From the NCBI GenBank assembly GCA_007123575.1, contig SKKV01000299.1, forward strand, positions 1 through 5,429: 5,429 bases of DNA, read 5' to 3'. Origin of the DNA: Wenzhouxiangella sp. (GTDB taxonomy: Bacteria; Pseudomonadota; Gammaproteobacteria; Xanthomonadales; Wenzhouxiangellaceae). The translations under genes and the position numbers were made by a program. Under the pieces are notes generated by a model. That model was given only the letters and a program-made list of their open reading frames with translations, had not been told where the DNA came from and did no database searches. Of the stretch, positions 1-5,429 are shown one piece after another. Position 1 is the first letter of the stretch; each line of letters opens with the position of its first letter.

Positions 1-1847
1 ACGGCCTGACTGTCGATGAGCGTCTGGTTCTGTTTGGACAGGTAATGGCGGTGGTTCAATACGCTCACCAGAACCTCGTTGTCCATCGTGACCTGAAACC
101 GTCGAATATCCTGGTCACCGACCAGGGCCAGGTCAAACTGCTGGACTTTGGCATCGCCAAGGTACTGGACGAGGAGCTGGCAGCCGGTGAGGCCACCGAG
201 CTGACTCGCCTCAGCGGTCGGCCAATGACGCTGGCCTGGTCCAGTCCTGAACAGATCGCCGGCTCGACGATCACCACGGCGACCGACGTCTATTCGCTTG
301 GCGTGCTGCTTTACAAGCTGCTGACCGGCAAGCTGCCGTTCACTGGCCGGACGTCAGGAGCGCTGAGTTATGCTATCCAGACCGAATCACCTGCTCCACC
401 TTCTGCCATTGTCAATGCAAACCCCGGTTCGGCCAGAGCAATTGACAGCCGGCCTGAGCGCCTGCGCCGTCGGCTGCGTGGCGATCTGGACAATATCGTT
501 CTGACCTGTCTAAACAAGGAGCCACAGCGTCGCTACAGCACCGTTGCAGAGCTGGATGACGACATCGAGCGACATCAGCACAAGCTGCCGGTACGGGCTC
601 GACCGGATCGCTGGCGCTATCGAGCCAGTCGCTTTGTAGCCCGACATCGTCTTGGCGTCAGCATGGCCCTGATCATTCCGCTTGTGATTGCATTTGCGAC
701 AGGCTGGCACATCGACCGCCTCGCCAGCGAGCGCGATCGTGCCGAAGCGGCAGCGGTGACCGCCGATCGCGAGGCTGCCAAGAGTCGGGCCATCAGCGAA
801 TTTCTGGTTGATCTGTTCGATGCAGCTGACCCCATGCAGAACCCGGGTTCAGTGTCCGTGCTCGACATCTTGCAGCGTGGGGTTGAGCGAATTGACAAGC
901 TCGACAGCGAGCCGCTGCTCCAGGCCGAGCTGCTGTCCACGTTGTCCCAGGTTGTCAGAAACACGGCCGATCATGAGGCAGCGAGTGCGCTCACAGACCG
1001 GGCACTTGAGGGCGCACTGTCAACGGGTACCGCTCCGCCAGAGTTACTGGCACGTCTTTGGATCGAAACCGCCGGCATGGCAAGGCGGATTTCGCAACAT
1101 GACGACGCGCTGGCGGCTGCCCAGCACGCCATTGAGGCGATAGGGCGGGAAGACAGCCCGGAGCTGGTGGCAGCGCTCAATGAGTTGGGGCTGGCCTTCG
1201 GTGGTTTGGGGCAGTTCGACGAAGCCGAGCATGCCTTGTTAGCGGCCATCGAGACTGCCCAGAAAGTGGAAGCAGACGGTAATGAGCTGGCAGGCATCCA
1301 GAACAACCTTGCCTACCTGTATCGACACATCGGTCGTCATGAGGAAGCGCATGAACTATTTGGCCTGGTGATGGAGTATCGCCTTGAACACCTCGGCAAG
1401 GAAGATCCTCTGACCTTGACCAGCATGGGCAACTACGCCGCTACGCTGATGGACAGAGGGGAGCTAGATGAGGCCGAAGCGCTGACTCGTGAGGTGCTGT
1501 CACTCTATGAAGCCAGGGTCGGCCCGGATCATCACCGCAATGCCAGCCTGGTTTACCGGCTGGGCTTGATCCACCAACTTCGCGGCCAACTGGTCGAGGC
1601 AGAGACCTTGATTGAACGCGCGCTGGCCCAGCGGCGCAGCGGTTTCGGTGACTCATCGCGAACGGCCCATATCCTGATCAAGCTCGCTGAAATCAATTCG
1701 CAGATGGGTCAACATGATCGCGCCGAGCAACGTTTGCGCGAGGCGCTGGACATATTGACTGGCAACTTCGGCCCCGACCATCCAGCCGTTCAAAGCACGC
1801 TTGAGCTGATCGCGGAAGCCGAGCAGGCTACCCTGAGAAGAGATTAA
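1..1847 (+). CDS. Membrane-anchored Ser/Thr protein kinase with C-terminal TPR repeats (5' partial)
   Basis: This is a Hanks-type (PknB-like) kinase that phosphorylates Ser/Thr on unknown partners. The reading frame is open from position 3 and the N-lobe is missing. The Met at 45 lies inside the catalytic domain just before the HRD loop, so it is not the start. Numbering from that Met: HRDLKPSN 14-21 (catalytic Asp16, codon 90-92), DFG 34-36, SPEQ in place of APE 67-70, and DVYSLG 81-86. These show an intact, probably active RD kinase. A hydrophobic segment at about 204-221 is the single membrane helix. A charged, Ala-rich, coiled-coil-like linker (about 225-250) follows, then about six TPR-like units (334-571). 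The conserved xxEA turns at 391, 432, 474, 516 and 557 fall at a 41-42 residue pitch, as in kinesin-light-chain-type TPRs. By analogy with PknB-type proteins, the kinase lies in the cytoplasm and the TPR part across the membrane, binding proteins. The stop is TAA at 1845-1847. The target and any upstream partner cannot be seen. Confidence 0.93.
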   Translation, partial: GLTVDERLVLFGQVMAVVQYAHQNLVVHRDLKPSNILVTDQGQVKLLDFGIAKVLDEELAAGEATELTRLSGRPMTLAWSSPEQIAGSTITTATDVYSLGVLLYKLLTGKLPFTGRTSGALSYAIQTESPAPPSAIVNANPGSARAIDSRPERLRRRLRGDLDNIVLTCLNKEPQRRYSTVAELDDDIERHQHKLPVRARPDRWRYRASRFVARHRLGVSMALIIPLVIAFATGWHIDRLASERDRAEAAAVTADREAAKSRAISEFLVDLFDAADPMQNPGSVSVLDILQRGVERIDKLDSEPLLQAELLSTLSQVVRNTADHEAASALTDRALEGALSTGTAPPELLARLWIETAGMARRISQHDDALAAAQHAIEAIGREDSPELVAALNELGLAFGGLGQFDEAEHALLAAIETAQKVEADGNELAGIQNNLAYLYRHIGRHEEAHELFGLVMEYRLEHLGKEDPLTLTSMGNYAATLMDRGELDEAEALTREVLSLYEARVGPDHHRNASLVYRLGLIHQLRGQLVEAETLIERALAQRRSGFGDSSRTAHILIKLAEINSQMGQHDRAEQRLREALDILTGNFGPDHPAVQSTLELIAEAEQATLRRD

Positions 1848-1950
1848 TTGACTTCGGCGCTGGTTGCGCTGAACACTGGAGCGAAAGGCTGCGTTAAGCC
1901 GGGAACCGCGCCTGGATTGTCGGGTCCATAAGCCTTGAAGACAGCAAAGA

Positions 1951-2021
1951 CCGCCCGGGGACGACCCCGACGCGGGAATCATCAGACGGGGACGGCCCCA
2001 ACGAAGTACCAAGGAGCCGTC
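1951..2021 (+). ncRNA. Guanidine-II (mini-ykkC) riboswitch in the leader of the guanidinium exporter
   Basis: Two short hairpins share the same GC stem and ACGR tetraloops. P1 is GGGG 1957-1960, loop ACGA 1961-1964, CCCC 1965-1968, with an extra C1956-G1969 pair. P2 is GGGG 1988-1991, loop ACGG 1992-1995, CCCC 1996-1999. The two 16-nt halves (1957-1972 and 1988-2003) differ at only two positions. P1 may be extended at its base by CCGC 1951-1954 pairing with GCGG 1972-1975. Two ACGR-capped hairpins shortly before an SD are the defining pattern of the guanidine-II class, in which each hairpin binds a guanidinium ion and the loops interact. The gene downstream is a Gdx exporter, the commonest partner of this class. 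Control should be translational and ON with ligand. In the alternative fold, 1991-1998 pairs with 2013-2021 and hides the SD. The promoter that makes this leader is not obvious. Confidence 0.93.
2011..2016 (+). promoter_or_regulatory. Shine-Dalgarno AAGGAG of the guanidinium exporter, riboswitch-controlled
   Basis: AAGGAG lies 5 nt before the ATG at 2022 and is the strongest ribosome-binding site in the window. It fixes the exporter start at 2022 rather than the in-frame TTG at 1935, whose extension would translate through the riboswitch hairpins. GGAG (2013-2016) is the part predicted to be masked by P2 sequence in the OFF fold. Confidence 0.9.
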
Positions 2022-2333
2022 ATGATCTGGTTGATTCTTTTGCTTGCCGGGCTGCTGGAAGTTGTCTGGGCGACCGGTTTGAAATTCACCCACGGGTTTA
2101 CCCGTCTTTTTCCTTCTCTGATCACGCTGGTCGCGATGGCCGGCAGTTTCTATTTGCTTGGCCTCGCCATGCGCAGCTTGCCGCTGGGAACCGCCTATGC
2201 CATTTGGGTGGGCATTGGGGTGATTGGTGCGGCCATTGCCGGCATCATCTTGTTTCGGGAGCCTGTTTCGACGCTAAAAATCATCAGCCTGCTGCTGATC
2301 GTCGCCGGCATGGTGGGGCTGAAGCTGGCGTGA
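2022..2333 (+). CDS. gdx: Guanidinium exporter, SMR family (Gdx/SugE)
   Basis: This inner-membrane proton/guanidinium antiporter has 103 residues, close to the roughly 105 of E. coli SugE/Gdx. Four hydrophobic helices are visible at about 2-20, 29-50, 57-77 and 84-102, which is the whole SMR fold. It is expected to work as an antiparallel dimer. The binding-site residues known for characterised Gdx proteins are all present at the same numbers: Glu13 (substrate and proton), Trp16, Ser42, Tyr59 and Trp62, with the family motif GTAYAIW at 56-62. These favour guanidinium export over the broad quaternary-ammonium specificity of EmrE/Qac proteins. The start is set by AAGGAG at 2011-2016 and the stop is TGA at 2331-2333. 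Expression is predicted to be guanidine-induced through the riboswitch directly upstream. The tetR operon downstream has its own promoter, so this gene is probably transcribed alone. Confidence 0.95.
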   Translation: MIWLILLLAGLLEVVWATGLKFTHGFTRLFPSLITLVAMAGSFYLLGLAMRSLPLGTAYAIWVGIGVIGAAIAGIILFREPVSTLKIISLLLIVAGMVGLKLA

Positions 2334-2350
2334 GCCCGAGCCCAGGCCAG

Positions 2351-2381
2351 CGCCTTCACAAAAACATCATTTCGCCTTCAC
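2351..2381 (+). repeat. Short direct repeat CGCCTTCAC, two copies 22 nt apart
   Basis: CGCCTTCAC occurs at 2351-2359 and again at 2373-2381, with 13 nt between. Both copies lie between the exporter stop and the tetR promoter. The second copy runs into the first TTCA half-site of the phased array. It may be an activator or repressor contact upstream of the -35 box, or simply chance. Confidence 0.45.
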
Positions 2382-2425
2382 TAATTGAACATACGTCTAT
2401 TATTGAATACAATTCATTTTTTGAA
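2377..2425 (+). promoter_or_regulatory. Putative TetR operator: phased TTCA/TGAA half-sites over the promoter
   Basis: The best single site is a perfect inverted repeat, TGAAT-ACA-ATTCA (2404-2416), centred on the -10 box. The same half-site recurs at exact multiples of 9 nt: TTCA 2377, TGAA 2386, TGAA 2404, TTCA 2413 and TGAA 2422, with only the slot at 2395 lacking a match. This gives three overlapping or adjacent 13-nt dyads (2377-2389, 2404-2416, 2413-2425) that flank and cover the promoter. TetR dimers bind palindromes and commonly repress their own promoter. Assigning this site to the adjacent regulator is inference. Confidence 0.5.
2385..2413 (+). promoter_or_regulatory. Sigma-70-type promoter of the tetR-adaptor-RND operon
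   Basis: The -35 is TTGAAC (2385-2390), followed by a 17-nt spacer and the -10 TACAAT (2408-2413), which matches five of six consensus bases. The predicted transcription start is near 2420, giving a leader of only about 20 nt before the GTG at 2440. The region is strikingly AT-rich against its GC-rich surroundings. The operator-like palindrome covers the -10 box, so a bound repressor would block RNA polymerase. Confidence 0.7.
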
Positions 2426-2439
2426 GCGAAGGACGACCC

Positions 2440-3186
2440 GTGGGCACCAAGGAACGGAGACAGCGAGAATTCGAGGCCCGCGAGCGCCTTTTTCTTGATA
2501 CCGCGCGCACGCTGATTCGAGATGAAGGGATTCTGGCGCTGCAAATGGCGCGCCTGGCCCGCGCCTGTGATTACGCCACCGGCACGCTGTACCAGCACTT
2601 CAGTTCCAAGGAAGACCTGCTGGTTGCGCTGGCCACCCGGCGCCTGGAAGAGCACGCCCAGTATTTTTGCCAGGCCGCGACCTGGCAGGCCAGCACGCGC
2701 GAGCGCATGTTCGCGCTGACCGTGGCCGATTACCGTTTTGCCCGGCGCCATCCCGGCTATTCCCGCCTGCTGCAGTTCGCCTTTACCGAGGTGGTGTGGG
2801 ACGGTGCCAGCGAGGCCAGACGCCGGGCCCTGCAGGACGCACTGCAGCCGCCAGCGCGGGCCGTTCGCCAGATCGTCCAGGAAGCGATTGATACCGGCGA
2901 CCTGCCGGACCACGGCCAGGACGCAGGCGCCCTCATGCTCGGCCCCTGGGGCTTGTGCACAGGCATTCAGTCAATGATTCAAACGCGCGGTCTGCTGGAA
3001 GGTTTGGGTATTCCCGAACCCGGCCAGCAGCTCTTTCGCCATAGCCAGTTCTTGCTCAACGGCCTGGGTTGGCAGCCTTTGATGAACCCGGTGGACGACA
3101 AGGCCTTGTCCAGACTGGTTAGACGCATTGAAAACGAGGTACTGGCCAATATCGGCACTGCGGCAGACAACGGAATGGAACCATGA
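2440..3186 (+). CDS. TetR/AcrR-family transcriptional regulator, likely autorepressor of the RND operon
   Basis: This is a 248-residue DNA-binding regulator, somewhat longer than the usual 190-220. The N-terminal TetR helix-turn-helix domain spans about 14-62. The recognition-helix signature GTLYQHFSSKEDLL (48-61) is nearly consensus and is preceded by ALQMARLARACDYATG in the positioning helices. The remaining roughly 185 residues are the helical ligand-binding and dimerisation domain and are not diagnostic of any inducer. The start is GTG at 2440, with AAGGA (2429-2433) 6 nt upstream. Homology to the TetR N-terminus begins within 15 residues, which supports this start. The stop TGA at 3184-3186 overlaps the adaptor ATG, so the regulator is translated with the pump it probably controls. 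Transcription should start from the promoter at 2385-2413, where a palindrome suggests self-repression relieved by a pump substrate. Confidence 0.92.
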   Translation: MGTKERRQREFEARERLFLDTARTLIRDEGILALQMARLARACDYATGTLYQHFSSKEDLLVALATRRLEEHAQYFCQAATWQASTRERMFALTVADYRFARRHPGYSRLLQFAFTEVVWDGASEARRRALQDALQPPARAVRQIVQEAIDTGDLPDHGQDAGALMLGPWGLCTGIQSMIQTRGLLEGLGIPEPGQQLFRHSQFLLNGLGWQPLMNPVDDKALSRLVRRIENEVLANIGTAADNGMEP

Positions 3187-4301
3187 ACAAGCGAATGATC
3201 ATCATGCTGCTGCTGGCCACCGTGCTGTTCGGCGGCATTTTCGGCTTCAAGGCATTTGTCGATCAGGTCATTGCCGACGTGTTCGACAACATGGAGCCCG
3301 ACGTGGTCACGATTACGGCAACCGCGGCCAGCACTCAGACCTGGACGCCGCGGTTCGAGGCCGTCGGCACCCTGGCACCGGTCAACGGTGCCGAGCTGAG
3401 CGTAGAAATTGGCGGCATCGTCCGCGCCGTGCATTTTGAAAACGGGCAGCGGGTCGAGGCCGGGCAGCGCCTGGTTGAACTCGACACCCGCGTTGACCGC
3501 GCCGAACTTGCCCAGCTGGAGGCGGCCCTGGAGCTGGCCGAACAGGAACAGGCACGTCTGCAACGCCTGGTCGAGCAGCGTTCAGTATCACGCGCCGAGC
3601 TGGATCGAGCTGCCAGTGAAGCCACCCAGGCGCGCGCCGCCGTCGAGGTCCGGCAGGCCTTGATTGATCAGAAGACCGTGGTCGCGCCGTTTGACGGCCG
3701 GGCCGGGATTCGGCGGGTCAACCCGGGCCAGTTCATTGGCGGCGGGGAGCCGGTGGTGACGCTGCAGTCGCTGGACCCAATTTTTGTCGATTTCAGCCTG
3801 CCGCAGCGCAAGCTGCCGCTGCTGGCCGACGATGCCGAGGTGCGAGTCAGCATCGATGCCTTCCCGGACCGGGAATTCAACGGCCAGGTCACCGCCGTGG
3901 AACCGCGCCTGGACCGCTCTACCCGCACCATTCCGGTACAAGCCACGCTGGCCAATGCCGACGAATTGCTGCGCCCCGGCATGTTTGCTCGCGTCGAGCT
4001 TGACCTGGGCTCCCCCGAATCACAGGTCGTGCTGCCGCAGACGGCCATTCGCCACGCCCCTTACGGCTCATCGGTGTTCGTGATTGAAAGCAAGGGTGAT
4101 GACACCATCGTCGTACAGCGCTTCGTTCGCACCGGCATTCGGCGTGGCGATCTGATCGCAATCACCGAAGGTCTGGAGGAAGGTGAGAAAGTTGCCAGCT
4201 CGGGCCTTTTGAAGCTGCAGAACAACTCGCGCGTGCGCATCGATGATGACGAAGACGTGCAGCCCTCCGACGACGCCGATCCGCGTCCCGACAACGGCTA
4301 A
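3183..4301 (+). CDS. RND efflux periplasmic adaptor (membrane fusion protein, HlyD/AcrA type)
   Basis: This 372-residue adaptor should link the inner-membrane RND permease to an outer-membrane channel. A hydrophobic N-terminal anchor or uncleaved signal spans about 5-22 after positive MNKR. No lipobox cysteine is present, so it is probably a bitopic protein rather than a lipoprotein. The first lipoyl half is about 66-100 (GGIVRAVHFENGQRVEAGQ), a short alpha-helical hairpin follows at about 104-160, and the second lipoyl half is 165-195 (VVAPFDGRAGIRRVNPGQF). Then come the beta-barrel, with the RTIPVQATLAN and LRPGMFARV motifs at 248-271, and a membrane-proximal domain to about 352. The C-terminus (354-372) is a very acidic Asp-rich tail. 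The start ATG overlaps the tetR stop as ATGA and has only a weak GGAA (3172-3175), so translational coupling is likely. The substrate cannot be told; the style is that of MexH-like adaptors. Confidence 0.95.
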   Translation: MNKRMIIMLLLATVLFGGIFGFKAFVDQVIADVFDNMEPDVVTITATAASTQTWTPRFEAVGTLAPVNGAELSVEIGGIVRAVHFENGQRVEAGQRLVELDTRVDRAELAQLEAALELAEQEQARLQRLVEQRSVSRAELDRAASEATQARAAVEVRQALIDQKTVVAPFDGRAGIRRVNPGQFIGGGEPVVTLQSLDPIFVDFSLPQRKLPLLADDAEVRVSIDAFPDREFNGQVTAVEPRLDRSTRTIPVQATLANADELLRPGMFARVELDLGSPESQVVLPQTAIRHAPYGSSVFVIESKGDDTIVVQRFVRTGIRRGDLIAITEGLEEGEKVASSGLLKLQNNSRVRIDDDEDVQPSDDADPRPDNG

Positions 4302-4319
4302 CGGCCACGGATTTTCCTC

Positions 4320-5429
4320 ATGCGCTTTACCGATATCTTCGTCAACAAACCGGTGCTGGCCATCGTGGTCAGCCTGTTTATTGCCCTGCTCGGCCTGCGC
4401 GCCATGTTCGATCTGAACGTGCGCCAGTTTCCCGAAATTCAGAACGCGGTCATTACCGTCTCGACCCAGTATTTCGGTGCCGATGCCGAGCTGGTCCAGG
4501 GCTTCATCACCACGCCGCTGGAACGCGAAGTGGCCCAGGCCGAGGGTATTGACTATCTGGTCTCGACTTCAGTGGCCGGCTTTTCCACCATCCAGGCCTA
4601 CCTGCGCCTGGACGCCGACCCCAACAGCGTGCTGACCGAAATCTCGGCCCAGGTCAACAAGCTGCGCTCGGATCTCCCGTCGGGCTCGGAAGACCCGGTA
4701 ATCGAGCTGGCCGTGGGCGAACAGGTTGCGGCCATGTACCTGTCGTTTTTCTCCGACATTCTCGACGACAGCCAGATCACCGATTACCTGGTGCGCGAGG
4801 TCGAACCGCAGCTTGCCACCATTCCCGGCGTGCAGCGCGCCGAGATTCTCGGTGCCGGTACCTTTGCCATGCGCATCTGGCTGGACCCCGCGCGCATGGC
4901 CGCGCTGGGCGTGACCGGAGCCGACGTGCGCCAGGCACTGACCAGCAACAACGTGCTCTCGACCGTGGGCCGGACCAAGGGCCAAATGGTGTCGGTGGAC
5001 CTGACTGCAAACACCGACTTGAGCTCGGAAGAAGATTTCCGACGCATGGTGGTGCGCTCTGAAAACGGCGCCCTGGTGCGGCTGGAAGATATCGCCGAGG
5101 TCGAGCTTGGACCCGAGAGCTTCGATGCCTCGGTGTCCTACAACGGCCTCGATGCGGTCTTCATTGGCGTGGAAATTTCACCTGAAGCCAATGCCCTTGA
5201 TGTGGTCGCCGACGTGCGCGAAGTCTGGGACGCCCAGGTGATCCCGCGCCTGCCTGAAGGACTGAAGGCCACCATCTCCTACGACTCGACCGAGTACATC
5301 GAAAGCGCCATCAATGAGGTCGTGTTCACCATTTTCCTGGCCTTGGTCATTGTCGTGTTGGTGATCTATGCCTTCCTCGGCTCGGCCCGCAGCGCCATCA
5401 TCCCGGCCCTGTCGGTGCCGCTGTCGCTG
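4320..5429 (+). CDS. RND-family multidrug efflux permease, inner-membrane subunit (3' partial)
   Basis: This is a proton-driven resistance-nodulation-division transporter. The 370 codons in the window are about one third of the usual 1020-1050 residues, and the frame stays open to the end. TM1 is about 11-29 (PVLAIVVSLFIALLGLRAM). The large periplasmic porter loop follows (about 31-332) with family motifs ITVSTQYFGADAELVQGFIT (45-64), TTPLE (64-68), EGIDYLVSTS (75-84) and DPNSVLTEI (100-108). The loop returns to TM2 at about 334-352, then FLGSARSAIIPALSVPLSL, the usual entry to TM3. The motifs are of the HAE1 (drug-exporting) class, resembling MexI-like pumps. The TM4 proton-relay Asp residues are outside the window, so activity cannot be judged. 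The start ATG lies 18 nt after the adaptor stop with only a weak GGA (4309-4311) upstream, which suggests dependence on the preceding gene's translation. Confidence 0.95.
   Translation, partial: MRFTDIFVNKPVLAIVVSLFIALLGLRAMFDLNVRQFPEIQNAVITVSTQYFGADAELVQGFITTPLEREVAQAEGIDYLVSTSVAGFSTIQAYLRLDADPNSVLTEISAQVNKLRSDLPSGSEDPVIELAVGEQVAAMYLSFFSDILDDSQITDYLVREVEPQLATIPGVQRAEILGAGTFAMRIWLDPARMAALGVTGADVRQALTSNNVLSTVGRTKGQMVSVDLTANTDLSSEEDFRRMVVRSENGALVRLEDIAEVELGPESFDASVSYNGLDAVFIGVEISPEANALDVVADVREVWDAQVIPRLPEGLKATISYDSTEYIESAINEVVFTIFLALVIVVLVIYAFLGSARSAIIPALSVPLSL

Noticed and set aside
1848..1877. Possible gdx promoter: TTGACT at 1848-1853 with AACACT or GAACAC about 17-18 nt downstream
   Set aside because: The -35 is good but the -10 is poor at every spacing tried. 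A second -10-like CATAAG at 1927-1932 has no matching -35. Some promoter must lie in 1848-1950 or upstream, but I cannot choose one.
1886..1899. Small hairpin GGCT...AGCC downstream of the kinase stop
   Set aside because: Four-base-pair stem with no T-run; chance level for GC-rich DNA.
1891..1900. GTTAAGC resembling an integron attC core site ahead of an SMR gene
   Set aside because: No partner RYYYAAC core at a suitable distance, no inverted L boxes, and the leader is fully explained by the riboswitch.
1935..2021. In-frame TTG-initiated N-terminal extension of the SMR exporter
   Set aside because: It would translate through both riboswitch hairpins, has no good SD and adds residues unlike any SMR helix. 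The ATG at 2022 has AAGGAG at ideal spacing and gives the normal family length.
2324..2360. Possible terminator after the exporter (GCTGG 2324-2328 with CCAGC 2347-2351)
   Set aside because: Only five pairs with an 18-nt loop, and no T-tract follows; the downstream bases are TTCACAAAAA. Not a credible intrinsic terminator.
2356..2913. Long minus-strand open frame opposite tetR, and similar frames opposite the kinase, adaptor and permease
   Set aside because: GC-rich codon bias leaves antisense frames open. Their translations are low-complexity, rich in Arg, Ser, Gly and Ala, and match no family, while the sense-strand genes have clear domains and start signals.

Overview
The window looks like chromosomal DNA from a GC-rich gammaproteobacterium. 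The Hanks-type kinase with C-terminal TPRs, the Gdx-type SMR exporter and the TetR/RND cassette together suggest a Xanthomonadales- or Wenzhouxiangella-like lineage, but that placement is inference from protein style only. All genes are on the + strand and both ends of the window cut through genes.

Layout. (1) Positions 1-1847 hold the 3' part of a membrane-bound Ser/Thr protein kinase: a canonical catalytic core from the HRD loop onward, one transmembrane helix, a helical linker and about six TPRs. Its N-lobe lies outside the window. (2) Positions 1848-2021 are a leader region. It ends in two GGGG-ACGR-CCCC hairpins just ahead of a strong Shine-Dalgarno (SD) sequence, the signature of the guanidine-II (mini-ykkC) riboswitch. 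(3) Positions 2022-2333 encode a 103-residue SMR protein carrying the guanidinium-exporter (Gdx, formerly SugE) residues. Sensor and exporter therefore form a complete guanidine-responsive unit. (4) Positions 2334-2439 are an AT-rich intergenic region with a good sigma-70-type promoter and a phased set of TTCA/TGAA half-sites. (5) Positions 2440-5429 hold a tetR - periplasmic adaptor - RND permease operon. The regulator and adaptor overlap by ATGA, and the permease follows after 18 nt and runs off the window.

How the parts work together. Free guanidinium should stabilise the two leader hairpins, expose the ribosome-binding site and switch on its own exporter. I found an alternative helix, between the second aptamer hairpin and the SD region, that explains the OFF state. 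The TetR-family protein is co-transcribed with the tripartite pump genes it presumably controls, and a palindrome overlaying its own -10 box suggests autorepression. No outer-membrane channel gene is visible. The kinase has no evident functional link to either efflux unit.

I see no tRNA, rRNA, CRISPR, insertion sequence or convincing intrinsic terminator.
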